In this document: one piece after another, positions 11,014-20,163 of the stretch
How the letters are laid out: each line of letters opens with the position of its first letter
Position numbering within the stretch: the stretch's first letter is position 1
NCBI RefSeq assembly: GCF_000317595.1
Contig: NZ_AEJC01000432.1
Span: forward strand, 1 to 63,147
Source: Streptomyces ipomoeae 91-03
GTDB lineage: Bacteria > Actinomycetota > Actinomycetes > Streptomycetales > Streptomycetaceae
Reading direction: 5' to 3'
DNA length: 63,147 nt
Translations under genes and position numbers: made by a program
The notes under the pieces: model-generated
Seen by the model: only the letters and a program-made list of their open reading frames with translations
Told to the model about the DNA's origin: nothing
Database searches by the model: none

Positions 11014-12243
11014 GTGCGTCAACGTTCGCTCATCGCCATCACCGCCGCGCTGGCGGCGGGAGCACTCACACTCACCGCCTGCGGCTCGCGCGACGAGGGA
11101 AACGGCGGCTCGGAAGCCGACGGCGGCACCACCGTCGTCATCGGCGTCGACGCCCCACTGACCGGTGACCTCTCCGCCATGGGTCTGGGCATCAAGAACT
11201 CCGCCGACCTCGCCGCGAAGACGGCCAACAAGGAGAAGTACGTCGAAGGCATAACCTTCAAGGTAGAAGCCCTCGACGACCAGGCCCAGCCCTCCTCCGG
11301 CCAGCAGAACGCGGTCACCTTCGTCGCCAACAAGGACGTCTACGGCGTCGTCGGCCCCCTGAACTCCTCCGTCGCCGAATCGATGCAGAAAGTCTTCGAC
11401 GACGCCAAGCTCGTACAGGTCTCCCCCGCCAACACCGGCCCCACCCTCACCCAGGGCGCCGACTGGCAGACCAAGAAGGTCCGCCCGTACAAGTCGTACT
11501 TCCGCACCGCCACCACGGACGCCATCCAGGGCCCGTACGCGGCGCAGTACCTCTACAACGACGCCAAGAAGAAGAAGGTCTTCGTCATCGACGACAAGAA
11601 GACCTACGGCGCCGGCCTCGCCGCCACCTTCACCGACGAGTTCAAGAAGCTCGGCGGCGAAGTCGTCGGCACCGAGCACATCAACCCCGACACCAAGGAC
11701 TTCTCCGCGGTCGCCACCAAGGTCAAGAACTCCGGCGCCGACGTCGTCTACTACGGCGGCGAATACCCGCAGTCCGGCCCCCTGACCAAGCAGATCAAGG
11801 CCAACGGCGCCAAGATCCCCGTCGTCGGCGGCGACGGCATGTACGACCCCGAGTACATCAAGCTCGGCGGCAGCGCCAGCACCGGCGACTTCGCCACCTC
11901 CGTCGGCGCACCCGTCGAAGAACTCTCCTCCGCCAAGGACTTCGTCGCCGACTACAAGGCCGCCGGCTACAAGGAGTCCTACTCCGCCTACGGCGGCTAC
12001 TCCTACGACTCCGCCTGGGCCGTCATCGAAGCCGTGAAGAAGGTCGTCGAAGACAACGACGGCAAGCTCCCCGACGACGCCCGCGCAAAGATCACCGAAG
12101 CCATGCAGAACGTCTCCTTCGACGGCGTGACCGGCAAGGTCGCCTTCGACGAATACGGTGACACGACGAACAAGCAGCTCACCGTCTACAAGGTCGAGGG
12201 CGGGGAGTGGAAGGCAGTCAAGTCCGGCACCTACTCCGGCTGA
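11014..12243 (+). CDS. branched-chain amino acid ABC transporter, substrate-binding lipoprotein
   Basis: 409 aa. I chose the GTG at 11014 because an AAAGGA sequence lies 6-7 nt upstream and the protein then begins with a signal peptide ending in a lipobox (LTLTAC). The mature part is a type I periplasmic-binding fold of the Leu/Ile/Val (LivJ/LivK, Peripla_BP_6) family: VIGVDAPLTGDLSAMG near the start, then YGVVGPLNSSVAES and VFVIDDKKTYG. It captures amino acids outside the membrane for LivHMGF. First gene of the liv operon; a stem-loop separates it from livH, which commonly allows more binding protein than permease to be made. Codons are strongly C-ending, suggesting high expression. Confidence 0.93.
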   Translation: MRQRSLIAITAALAAGALTLTACGSRDEGNGGSEADGGTTVVIGVDAPLTGDLSAMGLGIKNSADLAAKTANKEKYVEGITFKVEALDDQAQPSSGQQNAVTFVANKDVYGVVGPLNSSVAESMQKVFDDAKLVQVSPANTGPTLTQGADWQTKKVRPYKSYFRTATTDAIQGPYAAQYLYNDAKKKKVFVIDDKKTYGAGLAATFTDEFKKLGGEVVGTEHINPDTKDFSAVATKVKNSGADVVYYGGEYPQSGPLTKQIKANGAKIPVVGGDGMYDPEYIKLGGSASTGDFATSVGAPVEELSSAKDFVADYKAAGYKESYSAYGGYSYDSAWAVIEAVKKVVEDNDGKLPDDARAKITEAMQNVSFDGVTGKVAFDEYGDTTNKQLTVYKVEGGEWKAVKSGTYSG

Positions 12244-12264
12244 CCCAACCCGCACATTCATGAG

Positions 12265-12299
12265 CCGCGCGGGGCGCTGCACAAAAGCGCCCCGCGCGG
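12265..12299 (+). terminator. intercistronic stem-loop between binding protein and livH
   Basis: A perfect 14-bp stem (CCGCGCGGGGCGCT at 12265-12278, complement at 12286-12299) with a 7-nt loop. It is not followed by a T run, so partial termination or protection of the upstream mRNA 3' end is more likely than full termination. Confidence 0.65.
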
Positions 12300-12351
12300 A
12301 CTCACATCCGGTCACATTCGTCGAACATCCGAAAGTCTCGGAGGACATGCG

Positions 12352-13284
12352 GTGAACGAACTGCCGCAGCAGCTGGTCAACGGCCTGCTACTAGGATCCA
12401 TGTACGGGCTGGTCGCCATCGGCTACACGATGGTCTATGGCATCGTCCAGCTCATCAACTTCGCCCACGGTGAAATCTTCATGCTGGGCGGCTTCGGCGC
12501 CATCACGGTGTACCTGTACGTACTCCCCGACGGCACCACCATGTGGGTGGCACTCCCCCTCATGCTCCTCGGCGGCATCATCGTCGCCGTACTCGCCGCC
12601 GTCGGCGCCGAACGGCTCGCCTACCGCCCCCTGCGCAGCGCGCCACGCCTCGCCCCCCTCATCACCGCCATCGGCCTCTCCCTGGCCCTCCAGCAGGCGG
12701 TATGGGCCTGGTACCCGGACGCCAAGGAATCCATCAACTTCCCGCAGATCGACGGCGGCCCCTTCGAGATCGGCAACGTCACCATCCAGACCGGTGACAT
12801 CTTCCTGCTGATCGCCGCCCCGATCAGCATGGCGATCCTCGCGTACTTCGTCATGAAGACCCGCACCGGGCGCGGCATGCAGGCCACCGCCCAGGACCCC
12901 GACACCGCCAAGCTCATGGGCATCAACACCGACCGCATCATCGTGGTCGCCTTCGCCCTCGGCGCCGCCTTCGCCGCCGTCGGAGCCGTCGCCTACGGCC
13001 TCAAATACGGCCAGGTCCAGTTCCGCATGGGCTTCATCCTCGGCCTCAAAGCCTTCACCGCAGCCGTCCTCGGCGGCATCGGCAACATCTACGGCGCCAT
13101 GCTCGGCGGCGTCGTCCTCGGCCTCGCCGAAGCACTGTCCACCGCCTACATCGCCGACATCCCCGGCATGGAACAGTTCGGCAGCCAGTCCTGGGCCGAC
13201 GTCTGGGCGTTCGTACTCCTCATCCTCGTCCTCCTGTTCAGGCCACAGGGCCTGCTCGGAGAACGCGTCGCGGACAGGGCGTAA
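12352..13284 (+). CDS. livH: branched-chain amino acid ABC transporter permease LivH
   Basis: 310 aa. The GTG at 12352 follows GGAGGA. Typical LivH permease with about eight transmembrane segments and the conserved opening NGLLLGSMYGLVAIGYTMVYGI, the cytoplasmic EAA-like loop (TAQDPDTAKLMGIN) and GGIGNIYGAMLGG. It forms the membrane channel with LivM. Followed by livM after 5 bp. Confidence 0.95.
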   Translation: MNELPQQLVNGLLLGSMYGLVAIGYTMVYGIVQLINFAHGEIFMLGGFGAITVYLYVLPDGTTMWVALPLMLLGGIIVAVLAAVGAERLAYRPLRSAPRLAPLITAIGLSLALQQAVWAWYPDAKESINFPQIDGGPFEIGNVTIQTGDIFLLIAAPISMAILAYFVMKTRTGRGMQATAQDPDTAKLMGINTDRIIVVAFALGAAFAAVGAVAYGLKYGQVQFRMGFILGLKAFTAAVLGGIGNIYGAMLGGVVLGLAEALSTAYIADIPGMEQFGSQSWADVWAFVLLILVLLFRPQGLLGERVADRA

Positions 13285-13289
13285 CACCG

Positions 13290-15113
13290 ATGACCACAAA
13301 CACCACCGCCACCCCGGCACCCACCACCAAGCACGACACCCCCCGCGGTCTCGTCGGCATCCCCGAGAACCTCGGCCGCGCCCTCGCCACCGGCGGCGGC
13401 GCCCTCGCCGTCATCTCCACCTTCCTCTCCTGGACCTGGACCGCCGCCTTCCCCGGCAACCTCACCGTCTACGGCTACCCCGGCGGCCTGCAGATCCTCG
13501 TCCTCATCGGCGGCGCCCTCACCACCCTGTTCGGCCTCGCCTCCTACGGCATCAAGGGCCTCGGCTGGCTCGTCCCCGCCGGCGCCGACAGCTCCATCAA
13601 ACTGGCCGCCCTCGGCACCTTCGCCACCGCCTGGTACACCATCCTCGCGATCACCATCCAACTCGGCGGCCTCGTCAACCTCGAACCCGGCGGCTTCGTC
13701 GTCGCCATCGCCACCCTCGCCGCCCTCCTCGGCGCACTCGCCCTGCCCTTCACACGGCCGGAGCCCGAAATCGCCGACCCCGAGGACAGCCCCTGGGAAC
13801 AGTTCCAGCTCAGCGGCCGCAACTCCTGGGCCATCGTCAAGGCCTGCTTCGCCACCGGCACAGCCGCCCCGGCCCGCAAAATCCCCGCCTACGCCGAAAT
13901 CCTGGTCATCGTCGCCGCCATGGCGGTCGGCCTGATCGTCTTCACCTACGGCATCGGCACCGAATACGACGAACTCTTCGTCGGCTTCCTCATCACCGTC
14001 GGCTTCGGCTTCGCCGCCCTCGCCAAAGCCGGGCTCGTGGCCCGGATCTCGGCGATCACCGGCAAACACCGCACCATCACCATGTCCGGCGCATTCATCG
14101 CCGCCGCACTCTTCCCCTTCACCCAGTCCGACGACCAGTACGCGACCATCGGCGTCTACATCCTGATCTTCGCCACCGTCGCCCTCGGCCTCAACATCGT
14201 CGTCGGCCTCGCCGGCCTCCTCGACCTCGGATACGTCGCCTTCCTCGGCGTCGGCGCCTACACCTCCGCCATGGTCTCCGGCTCCCCCTCCTCCCCCTTC
14301 GACATCCACCTGCCGTTCTGGGCCTCCGCCATCCTCGGCGCCGTCGTCGCCATGATCTTCGGCGTCATCATCGGCGCCCCCACCCTCCGACTGCGCGGCG
14401 ACTACCTCGCCATCGTCACCCTCGGCTTCGGTGAGATCTTCCGCCTCGCCGTCCTCAACATGGACGGCACCTCGGGCCCCGACATCACCAACGGCTCCAA
14501 CGGCATCTCCTCGATCCCGAACCTCAACATCTTCGGCTTCGACTTCGGCCAAGAACACTCGGTCTTCGGGTTCACCATCGCCCGATTCGCCAACTACTTC
14601 CTGCTGATGCTCCTCATCACGCTCGTCGTCGTCGTGGTCTTCCGACGCAGCAGCGACTCCCGCATCGGCCGCGCCTGGATCGCCATCCGCGAAGACGAGA
14701 CCGCCGCACTCGCCATGGGCATCAACGGCTTCCGCGTCAAACTCATCGCCTTCGCCCTCGGCGCCGCCCTCGCCGGCCTCGCCGGCACCGTCCAGGCACA
14801 CGTCACCTACACCGTCACACCCGAGCAGTACCAGTTCGCCCACGTCGTCCCGCCCAACTCGGCATTCCTCCTGGCAGCCGTCGTCCTCGGCGGCATGGGC
14901 ACCATCAGCGGCCCCCTCGTCGGCGCCGCACTGCTCTACCTCATCCCCGCCAAGCTCCAGTTCCTCGGCGACTACCAGCTCTTCGCCTTCGGCGTCGCGC
15001 TCGTACTCCTCATGCGCTTCCGCCCGGAAGGCCTCATCCCCAACCGGCGACGCCAGCTCGAATTCCACGAAGAGGCCGAAGCGCCCACAGTCCTCAGCAA
15101 GGCAGGGGCCTGA
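13290..15113 (+). CDS. livM: branched-chain amino acid ABC transporter permease LivM with long N-terminal extension
   Basis: 607 aa, about twice a classical LivM core. The conserved LivM domain begins near residue 285 (GVYILIFATVALGLNIVVGLAG) and carries the ABC-coupling loop (WIAIREDETAALAMGIN). The first ~280 residues contain six or seven additional hydrophobic segments around a soluble loop (residues ~155-200, EPEIADPEDSPWEQF). The start is the ATG at 13290, five bases after livH. The extension is continuous with the core, with no internal RBS or frameshift, so it is a genuine fusion rather than a mis-called start. It pairs with LivH and the LivG/LivF ATPases. Confidence 0.93.
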   Translation: MTTNTTATPAPTTKHDTPRGLVGIPENLGRALATGGGALAVISTFLSWTWTAAFPGNLTVYGYPGGLQILVLIGGALTTLFGLASYGIKGLGWLVPAGADSSIKLAALGTFATAWYTILAITIQLGGLVNLEPGGFVVAIATLAALLGALALPFTRPEPEIADPEDSPWEQFQLSGRNSWAIVKACFATGTAAPARKIPAYAEILVIVAAMAVGLIVFTYGIGTEYDELFVGFLITVGFGFAALAKAGLVARISAITGKHRTITMSGAFIAAALFPFTQSDDQYATIGVYILIFATVALGLNIVVGLAGLLDLGYVAFLGVGAYTSAMVSGSPSSPFDIHLPFWASAILGAVVAMIFGVIIGAPTLRLRGDYLAIVTLGFGEIFRLAVLNMDGTSGPDITNGSNGISSIPNLNIFGFDFGQEHSVFGFTIARFANYFLLMLLITLVVVVVFRRSSDSRIGRAWIAIREDETAALAMGINGFRVKLIAFALGAALAGLAGTVQAHVTYTVTPEQYQFAHVVPPNSAFLLAAVVLGGMGTISGPLVGAALLYLIPAKLQFLGDYQLFAFGVALVLLMRFRPEGLIPNRRRQLEFHEEAEAPTVLSKAGA

Positions 15114-15116
15114 CCC

Positions 15117-16012
<896 letters not shown>

Positions 16013-16016
<4 letters not shown>

Positions 16017-16729
16017 CCGCACTGCTCGAAGTCGAGGACCTCCGGGTCGCCTACGGCAAGATCGAGGCCGTCAAAGGCATCTCCTTCAAAGTCAACGCAG
16101 GCGAAGTCGTCACCCTCATCGGCACCAACGGCGCAGGCAAGACCACAACCCTGCGCACCCTCTCGGGTCTCCTCAAGCCGGTCGGCGGCCAGATCAAATT
16201 CAACGGCAAGTCGCTGAAGAAGATCCCCGCACACAACATCGTCTCCCTCGGACTCGCCCACTCCCCCGAGGGGCGGCACATCTTCCCGCGCATGACCATC
16301 GAGGACAACCTCCGCCTCGGCGCCTTCCTGCGCAGCGACAAACCCGGCATCGAAAAGGACATCCAGCGCGCCTACGACCTCTTCCCCATCCTGGGAGAAC
16401 GCCGCAAGCAGGCCGCGGGAACCCTCTCCGGCGGCGAGCAGCAGATGCTGGCCATGGGGCGCGCCCTCATGTCCCAGCCGAAACTGCTCATGCTGGACGA
16501 GCCCTCCATGGGCCTCTCCCCCATCATGATGCAGAAGATCATGGCCACCATCGCCGAACTCAAGGCCCAAGGCACCACCATCCTGCTCGTCGAGCAGAAC
16601 GCCCAGGCGGCGCTCTCCCTCGCCGACCAGGGCCACGTCATGGAAATCGGCAAGATCGTGCTGTCCGGCACGGGCTCCGACCTGCTCCACGACGAATCGG
16701 TACGCAAGGCATACCTCGGCGAGGACTAG
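16013..16729 (+). CDS. livF: branched-chain amino acid ABC transporter ATPase LivF
   Basis: 238 aa. Walker A GTNGAGKTT, signature LSGGEQQMLAMGRAL, Walker B LLMLDEPSMGL and H-loop region ILLVEQNA are all intact; the size is normal for LivF. The start overlaps the livG stop (ATGA), indicating translational coupling. Last gene of the operon, followed by a strong terminator shared with the convergent response regulator. Confidence 0.95.
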
Positions 16730-16742
16730 CCTCCGGCCCACC

Positions 16743-16788
16743 ACCACGAGGCCCGCACCCCCTCATCGGGGCGTGCGGGCCTCGTGGT
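16743..16788. terminator. bidirectional terminator between livF and ANTAR regulator
   Basis: A perfect 16-bp stem (ACCACGAGGCCCGCAC at 16743-16758, complement 16773-16788) with an inner C4/G4 pairing, between convergent genes. Confidence 0.88.
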
Positions 16789-16804
16789 CTGCTCGGAGTC
16801 GAGG

Positions 16805-17461
16805 TCAGCCCTTGGCCGCCTTCTTCTCCTCCGCGTCCTGAATGACGGCCTCCGCGACCTGCTGCATCGACATCCGACGGTCCATCGACGTCTTCTGAAT
16901 CCACCGGAACGCCGCCGGCTCCGTCAGCCCGTACTCCGTCTGCAGAATCGACTTCGCACGGTCCACCAGCTTGCGGGTCTCCAGACGGAGCGTGAGGTCG
17001 GCGACCTCCTTCTCCAACTCCTTCAACTCCGTGAACCGCGACACGGCCATCTCGATCGCCGGCACCACATCACTCTTGCTGAACGGCTTCACCAGGTACG
17101 CCATGGCACCGGCGTCACGAGCCCGCTCGACGAGATCACGCTGCGAGAAAGCCGTCAGCATCAGCACCGGCGCGATCCGCTCCTCGGCGATCTTCTCCGC
17201 CGCCGAGATCCCATCCAGCTTCGGCATCTTCACATCGAGAATCACAAGGTCCGGCTGGTGCTCCCGGGCCAGCTCGACGGCCTGCTCACCGTCGCCGGCC
17301 TCGCCTACGACGCTGTAGCCCTCCTCTTCGAGCATCTCCTTGAGGTCGAGGCGGATCAGCGCCTCGTCCTCGGCGATGACGACACGGGTCGTCAGCGGAG
17401 GCACGTGCGACTTGTCGTCGTCGGGTGCGTCGAGAGGCTGGGGCGACTCGGGGGCGGTCAC
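16805..17461 (-). CDS. ANTAR-domain response regulator
   Basis: 218 aa from the GTG at 17461, which has AAGGAG six bases upstream; longer frames would run into the tRNA gene. The receiver domain has acidic residues E31/D32, phospho-acceptor D76 (VILDVKMP), the Thr in LTAFS and Lys in LVKPFS. After a coiled linker (ELEKEVADLTLRLETRK) comes an ANTAR RNA-binding domain (~160-215), with the typical AKSILQTEYGLTEPAAFRWIQ and final helix. Known ANTAR proteins bind paired hairpins in nascent RNA and prevent termination. No histidine kinase or obvious target hairpin pair is adjacent. This is the single ANTAR regulator that I recall next to the liv operon in Streptomyces; whether it acts on liv is unknown. 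Confidence 0.92.
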   Translation of the reverse strand: MTAPESPQPLDAPDDDKSHVPPLTTRVVIAEDEALIRLDLKEMLEEEGYSVVGEAGDGEQAVELAREHQPDLVILDVKMPKLDGISAAEKIAEERIAPVLMLTAFSQRDLVERARDAGAMAYLVKPFSKSDVVPAIEMAVSRFTELKELEKEVADLTLRLETRKLVDRAKSILQTEYGLTEPAAFRWIQKTSMDRRMSMQQVAEAVIQDAEEKKAAKG

Positions 17462-17493
17462 GAGGGGCTCCTTGCTGCAGGGCAGGGGTACTG

Positions 17494-17524
17494 CTGACAA
17501 GAGGGTACCTAGCTGCGGTAAGGT
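17494..17524 (+). promoter_or_regulatory. possible promoter of the tRNA gene
   Basis: CTGACA at 17494-17499 and TAAGGT at 17519-17524, separated by 19 nt, about 38 nt before the mature tRNA 5' end. The spacing is slightly long for the vegetative sigma factor, so this is tentative. Confidence 0.35.
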
Positions 17525-17561
17525 AGTGAGCACGGAGTCGGAGCGAGCCTTCGATTCGTAG

Positions 17562-17636
17562 GCCCTGGTAGTCCAATTGGCAGCAGACGATGGTCTCAAA
17601 CACCATACAGTGTGGGTTCGAGTCCCACCCAGGGCA
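17562..17636 (+). tRNA. tRNA with anticodon CAA (predicted Leu) on a class I body
   Basis: A full cloverleaf can be drawn. Acceptor stem GCCCTGG (17562-17568) pairs with CCAGGGC (17629-17635), discriminator A17636. Anticodon stem ATGGT/ACCAT encloses the loop CTCAAAC, placing anticodon CAA at 17597-17599 (reads UUG, Leu). The T stem GTGGG/CCCAC has a normal TTCGAGT loop. The D stem is only 3 bp (GTC/GAC) with a 12-nt loop. The variable loop is just 5 nt (ACAGT), whereas bacterial tRNA-Leu normally has a long class II arm. The D loop AATTGGCAGCA resembles what I recall of actinobacterial tRNA-Gln. CCA is not encoded. A terminator follows. Confidence 0.9.
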
Positions 17637-17668
17637 CTTTTCCTTCAATTCCAAGGTCGACAGAGCTA

Positions 17669-17704
17669 AGCGGATGTCCACGTTCTCGTGAACATCCGCT
17701 TTTT
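17669..17704 (+). terminator. intrinsic terminator after the tRNA
   Basis: AGCGGATGT (17669-17677) pairs with ACATCCGCT (17692-17700), with an inner CACG/CGTG extension around TTCT, and is followed directly by TTTT. Confidence 0.88.
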
Positions 17705-17742
17705 GCTGCATACGGTCGCGATCAGTAACACAGAGTGGTCGC

Positions 17743-18531
17743 ATGAACTTCCACAGCACAGAAGTGCGACAGAGGGCGCTGACACTCCTGCGTGGCGGCA
17801 CGCCGAACGCGGAGGTATCCCGGAAGCTCAACATCCCCCGCGGCACAGTCAGCTACTGGAAGCACCTCGACCGTGCGAAGCGCGGCGAGTGTCCCGGCAG
17901 GCCCAGTCCACAGTGCCCGAGGTGCGATGGCAGCACGCTAGACGAGTCCGCGTACAGCTACCTACTCGGCCTCTATCTCGGCGACGGCCACATCAGCCAC
18001 TACTCCGAGCATCGCGTACCGAACCTCATGATCACTTGTACCCAGTCCTGGCCCGGTCTCATGGATGACTGTGAGCGCGCCATGCGTGCCGTCTTCCCCG
18101 ACAATGCCGTCTGCCGTGTCCGAAGGACTGGCTGCAGCAACGTGAAGGTCTACTCAAAGCACCTGCACTGCCTCTTCCCTCAACACGGCCCCGGAAAGAA
18201 GCACGAGCGCACCATCCTTCTCGAACTCTGGCAGCAAGCCATCGTCGACGCCTGCCCCTGGGAATTCATCCGCGGTCTCATCCACTCTGACGGATGCCGG
18301 ATCACCAACTGGACGACCCGCCTCGTCGGCGGTGAACGTAAGCGCTACGAGTACCCCCGCTACTTCTTCGCCAACAAGTCCGACGACATCCGGAAGCTCT
18401 TCACCGACACCCTCGACAAGGTGGGCGTCGAGTGGACCACCCTCGCCCGCGGTAGCGACCCCTTCAATATCTCCATCGCCCGCAAAGCCTCCGTAGCCCT
18501 GATGGACACCCACGTAGGCCCCAAGTACTGA
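17743..18531 (+). CDS. free-standing LAGLIDADG homing-endonuclease-like protein with N-terminal HTH
   Basis: 262 aa. Residues ~6-42 form a helix-turn-helix of the kind found in transposase/homeodomain-like regulators (ALTLLRGGTPNAEVSRKLN). Then comes a Cys-rich spacer (C50, C58, C61) and a two-motif LAGLIDADG core: YLLGLYLGDG (73-82) and FIRGLIHSDG (175-184), each with the acidic metal-binding residue. Such proteins are either homing endonucleases or domesticated regulators (compare WhiA). It starts 107 bp after the tRNA, beyond its terminator, and ends 9 bp before the convergent pyk stop with no terminator between. GC content and codon use are visibly less extreme than the neighbours, consistent with acquisition. 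The RBS is weak. Confidence 0.8.
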   Translation: MNFHSTEVRQRALTLLRGGTPNAEVSRKLNIPRGTVSYWKHLDRAKRGECPGRPSPQCPRCDGSTLDESAYSYLLGLYLGDGHISHYSEHRVPNLMITCTQSWPGLMDDCERAMRAVFPDNAVCRVRRTGCSNVKVYSKHLHCLFPQHGPGKKHERTILLELWQQAIVDACPWEFIRGLIHSDGCRITNWTTRLVGGERKRYEYPRYFFANKSDDIRKLFTDTLDKVGVEWTTLARGSDPFNISIARKASVALMDTHVGPKY

Positions 18532-18540
18532 CCCCGCCCC

Positions 18541-19977
18541 CTACTTGGGGCTGTCGTCCTCCCCGATGTGATGCACCCTCACCATGTTCGTCGAACCCGC
18601 GACCCCCGGCGGTGAGCCGGCCGTGATGACCACCACGTCGCCCTTCTTGCAGCGGCCGTACTTGAGCAGCAGCTCGTCCACCTGGTCGACCATCGCGTCC
18701 GTCGAATCCACGCGCGGCCCCAGGAACGTCTCCACGCCCCATGTCAGGCTCAGCTGCGAGCGGGTCGCCGGGTCGGGGGTGAAGGCCAGGAGCGGGATCG
18801 GGGAACGGTAGCGGGACAGGCGGCGGGCCGTGTCGCCGCTCTGGCTGAACGCGACCAGGAACTTCGCGCCCAGGAAGTCGCCGATCTCCGCTGCCGCGCG
18901 GGCCACGGCGCCGCCCTGGGTGCGGGGTTTGTTGCGTTCGGTCAGAGGGGGGAGGCCCTTGGACAGCATGTCCTCCTCCGCCGCTTCCACGATCCTCGCC
19001 ATCGTGCGGACCGTCTCCACCGGGTACTTGCCGACGCTCGTCTCGCCGGACAGCATCACCGCGTCCGTGCCGTCGAGCACCGCGTTGGCCACGTCGCTCG
19101 CCTCCGCCCTCGTCGGGCGGGAGTTGTCGATCATCGAGTCGAGCATCTGGGTGGCCACGATGACCGGCTTGGCGTTGCGCTTGGCGAGTTTGATCGCTCG
19201 TTTCTGGACCATGGGGACCTGTTCGAGGGGCATTTCGACGCCCAGGTCTCCTCGCGCGACCATGATGCCGTCGAAGGCGGCCACGATGTCGTCGATCGCT
19301 TCGACGGCCTGTGGTTTCTCCACCTTGGCGATGACGGGGAGTCGGCGGCCCTCCTCGTTCATGATGCGGTGGACGTCCTCGATGTCCCGGCCGGATCGTA
19401 CGAACGACAGGGCGATGACGTCGAAGCCTGTGCGCAGGGCCCAGCGGAGGTCTTCCTCGTCCTTGTCGGAGAGGGCGGGGACGGATACGGCGACTCCGGG
19501 CAGGTTGAGGCCTTTGTGGTCGGAGATGACGCCGCCCTCGACGACCTTCGTGTGGACGTGGGGGCCGTCCACCGCTGTGACCTCCAGCGTGACCTTGCCG
19601 TCGTCGACGAGGATGCGTTCGCCGGTGGTGACGTCCGTCGCGAGGCCGCTGTGGGTGGTGCCGCAGATGTGGCCGTTGCCCTCCGCTGCCTCCTCGACGG
19701 TGATGGTGAACGTGTCGTCGCGTTCGAGGAGTACGGGGCCTTCGGTGAAGCGGCCGAGGCGGATCTTCGGGCCTTGGAGGTCGGCGAGCATGCCTACGCT
19801 GTGGCCGGTTTCGTCGGCGGCCTTGCGGACGCGGTGGTAGCGCTCCTCGTGTTCGGCGTGGGAGCCGTGGCTGAGGTTGAAGCGGGCTACGTCCATTCCG
19901 GCTTCGACCAGTGTCTTGATCTGGTCGTATGAGTCGGTGGCGGGCCCGAGGGTGCAGACGATCTTCGCTCGGCGCAT
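18541..19977 (-). CDS. pyk: pyruvate kinase
   Basis: 478 aa, normal length. Opens MRRAKIVCTLGPATDS and has the active-site blocks ARFNLSHG, IAKVEKPQAV (catalytic Lys), MVARGDLGVE (metal and PEP binding), KPVIVATQMLDSM and AVMLSGETSVGKYP. Converts phosphoenolpyruvate and ADP to pyruvate and ATP at the end of glycolysis. The C-terminal effector domain is present. Streptomyces usually have two pyk genes; which one this is cannot be decided here. A 9-bp inverted repeat lies in its upstream region. Confidence 0.96.
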   Translation of the reverse strand: MRRAKIVCTLGPATDSYDQIKTLVEAGMDVARFNLSHGSHAEHEERYHRVRKAADETGHSVGMLADLQGPKIRLGRFTEGPVLLERDDTFTITVEEAAEGNGHICGTTHSGLATDVTTGERILVDDGKVTLEVTAVDGPHVHTKVVEGGVISDHKGLNLPGVAVSVPALSDKDEEDLRWALRTGFDVIALSFVRSGRDIEDVHRIMNEEGRRLPVIAKVEKPQAVEAIDDIVAAFDGIMVARGDLGVEMPLEQVPMVQKRAIKLAKRNAKPVIVATQMLDSMIDNSRPTRAEASDVANAVLDGTDAVMLSGETSVGKYPVETVRTMARIVEAAEEDMLSKGLPPLTERNKPRTQGGAVARAAAEIGDFLGAKFLVAFSQSGDTARRLSRYRSPIPLLAFTPDPATRSQLSLTWGVETFLGPRVDSTDAMVDQVDELLLKYGRCKKGDVVVITAGSPPGVAGSTNMVRVHHIGEDDSPK

Positions 19978-20021
19978 GGTTCGAGCCTATGGCTTACCCG
20001 TTGGTAGGGGTTTGGCGGTGG

Positions 20022-20068
20022 GTGACTACTCAACGGCCTTTGCATTAAGGTAATTGACAAGTAGTCAC
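20022..20068. repeat. 9-bp inverted repeat upstream of pyk
   Basis: GTGACTACT (20022-20030) and AGTAGTCAC (20060-20068) with a 29-nt spacer, 45-90 nt upstream of the pyk start codon. It could be an operator or an mRNA leader stem-loop. Confidence 0.55.
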
Positions 20069-20108
20069 GGGTGGTGAGACGAGTGGTGACGGGGTCGGGG
20101 GTGCGCCG

Positions 20109-20150
20109 GGTGCTCCGTCGAGATGGCGGAAGCCAACGGAACGGAGCACC
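20109..20150 (-). terminator. probable terminator of the SIMPL gene
   Basis: GGTGCTCCGT (20109-20118) pairs with ACGGAGCACC (20141-20150), just past the SIMPL stop codon. It lacks a U tract. Confidence 0.55.
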
Positions 20151-20163
20151 TTTCGGCGGTGGT

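Noticed and set aside
17562..18540. Integrated element using the tRNA as attachment site
   Set aside because: No integrase, and I find no second copy of the tRNA 3' end within the next kilobase before pyk; only the LAGLIDADG gene follows.
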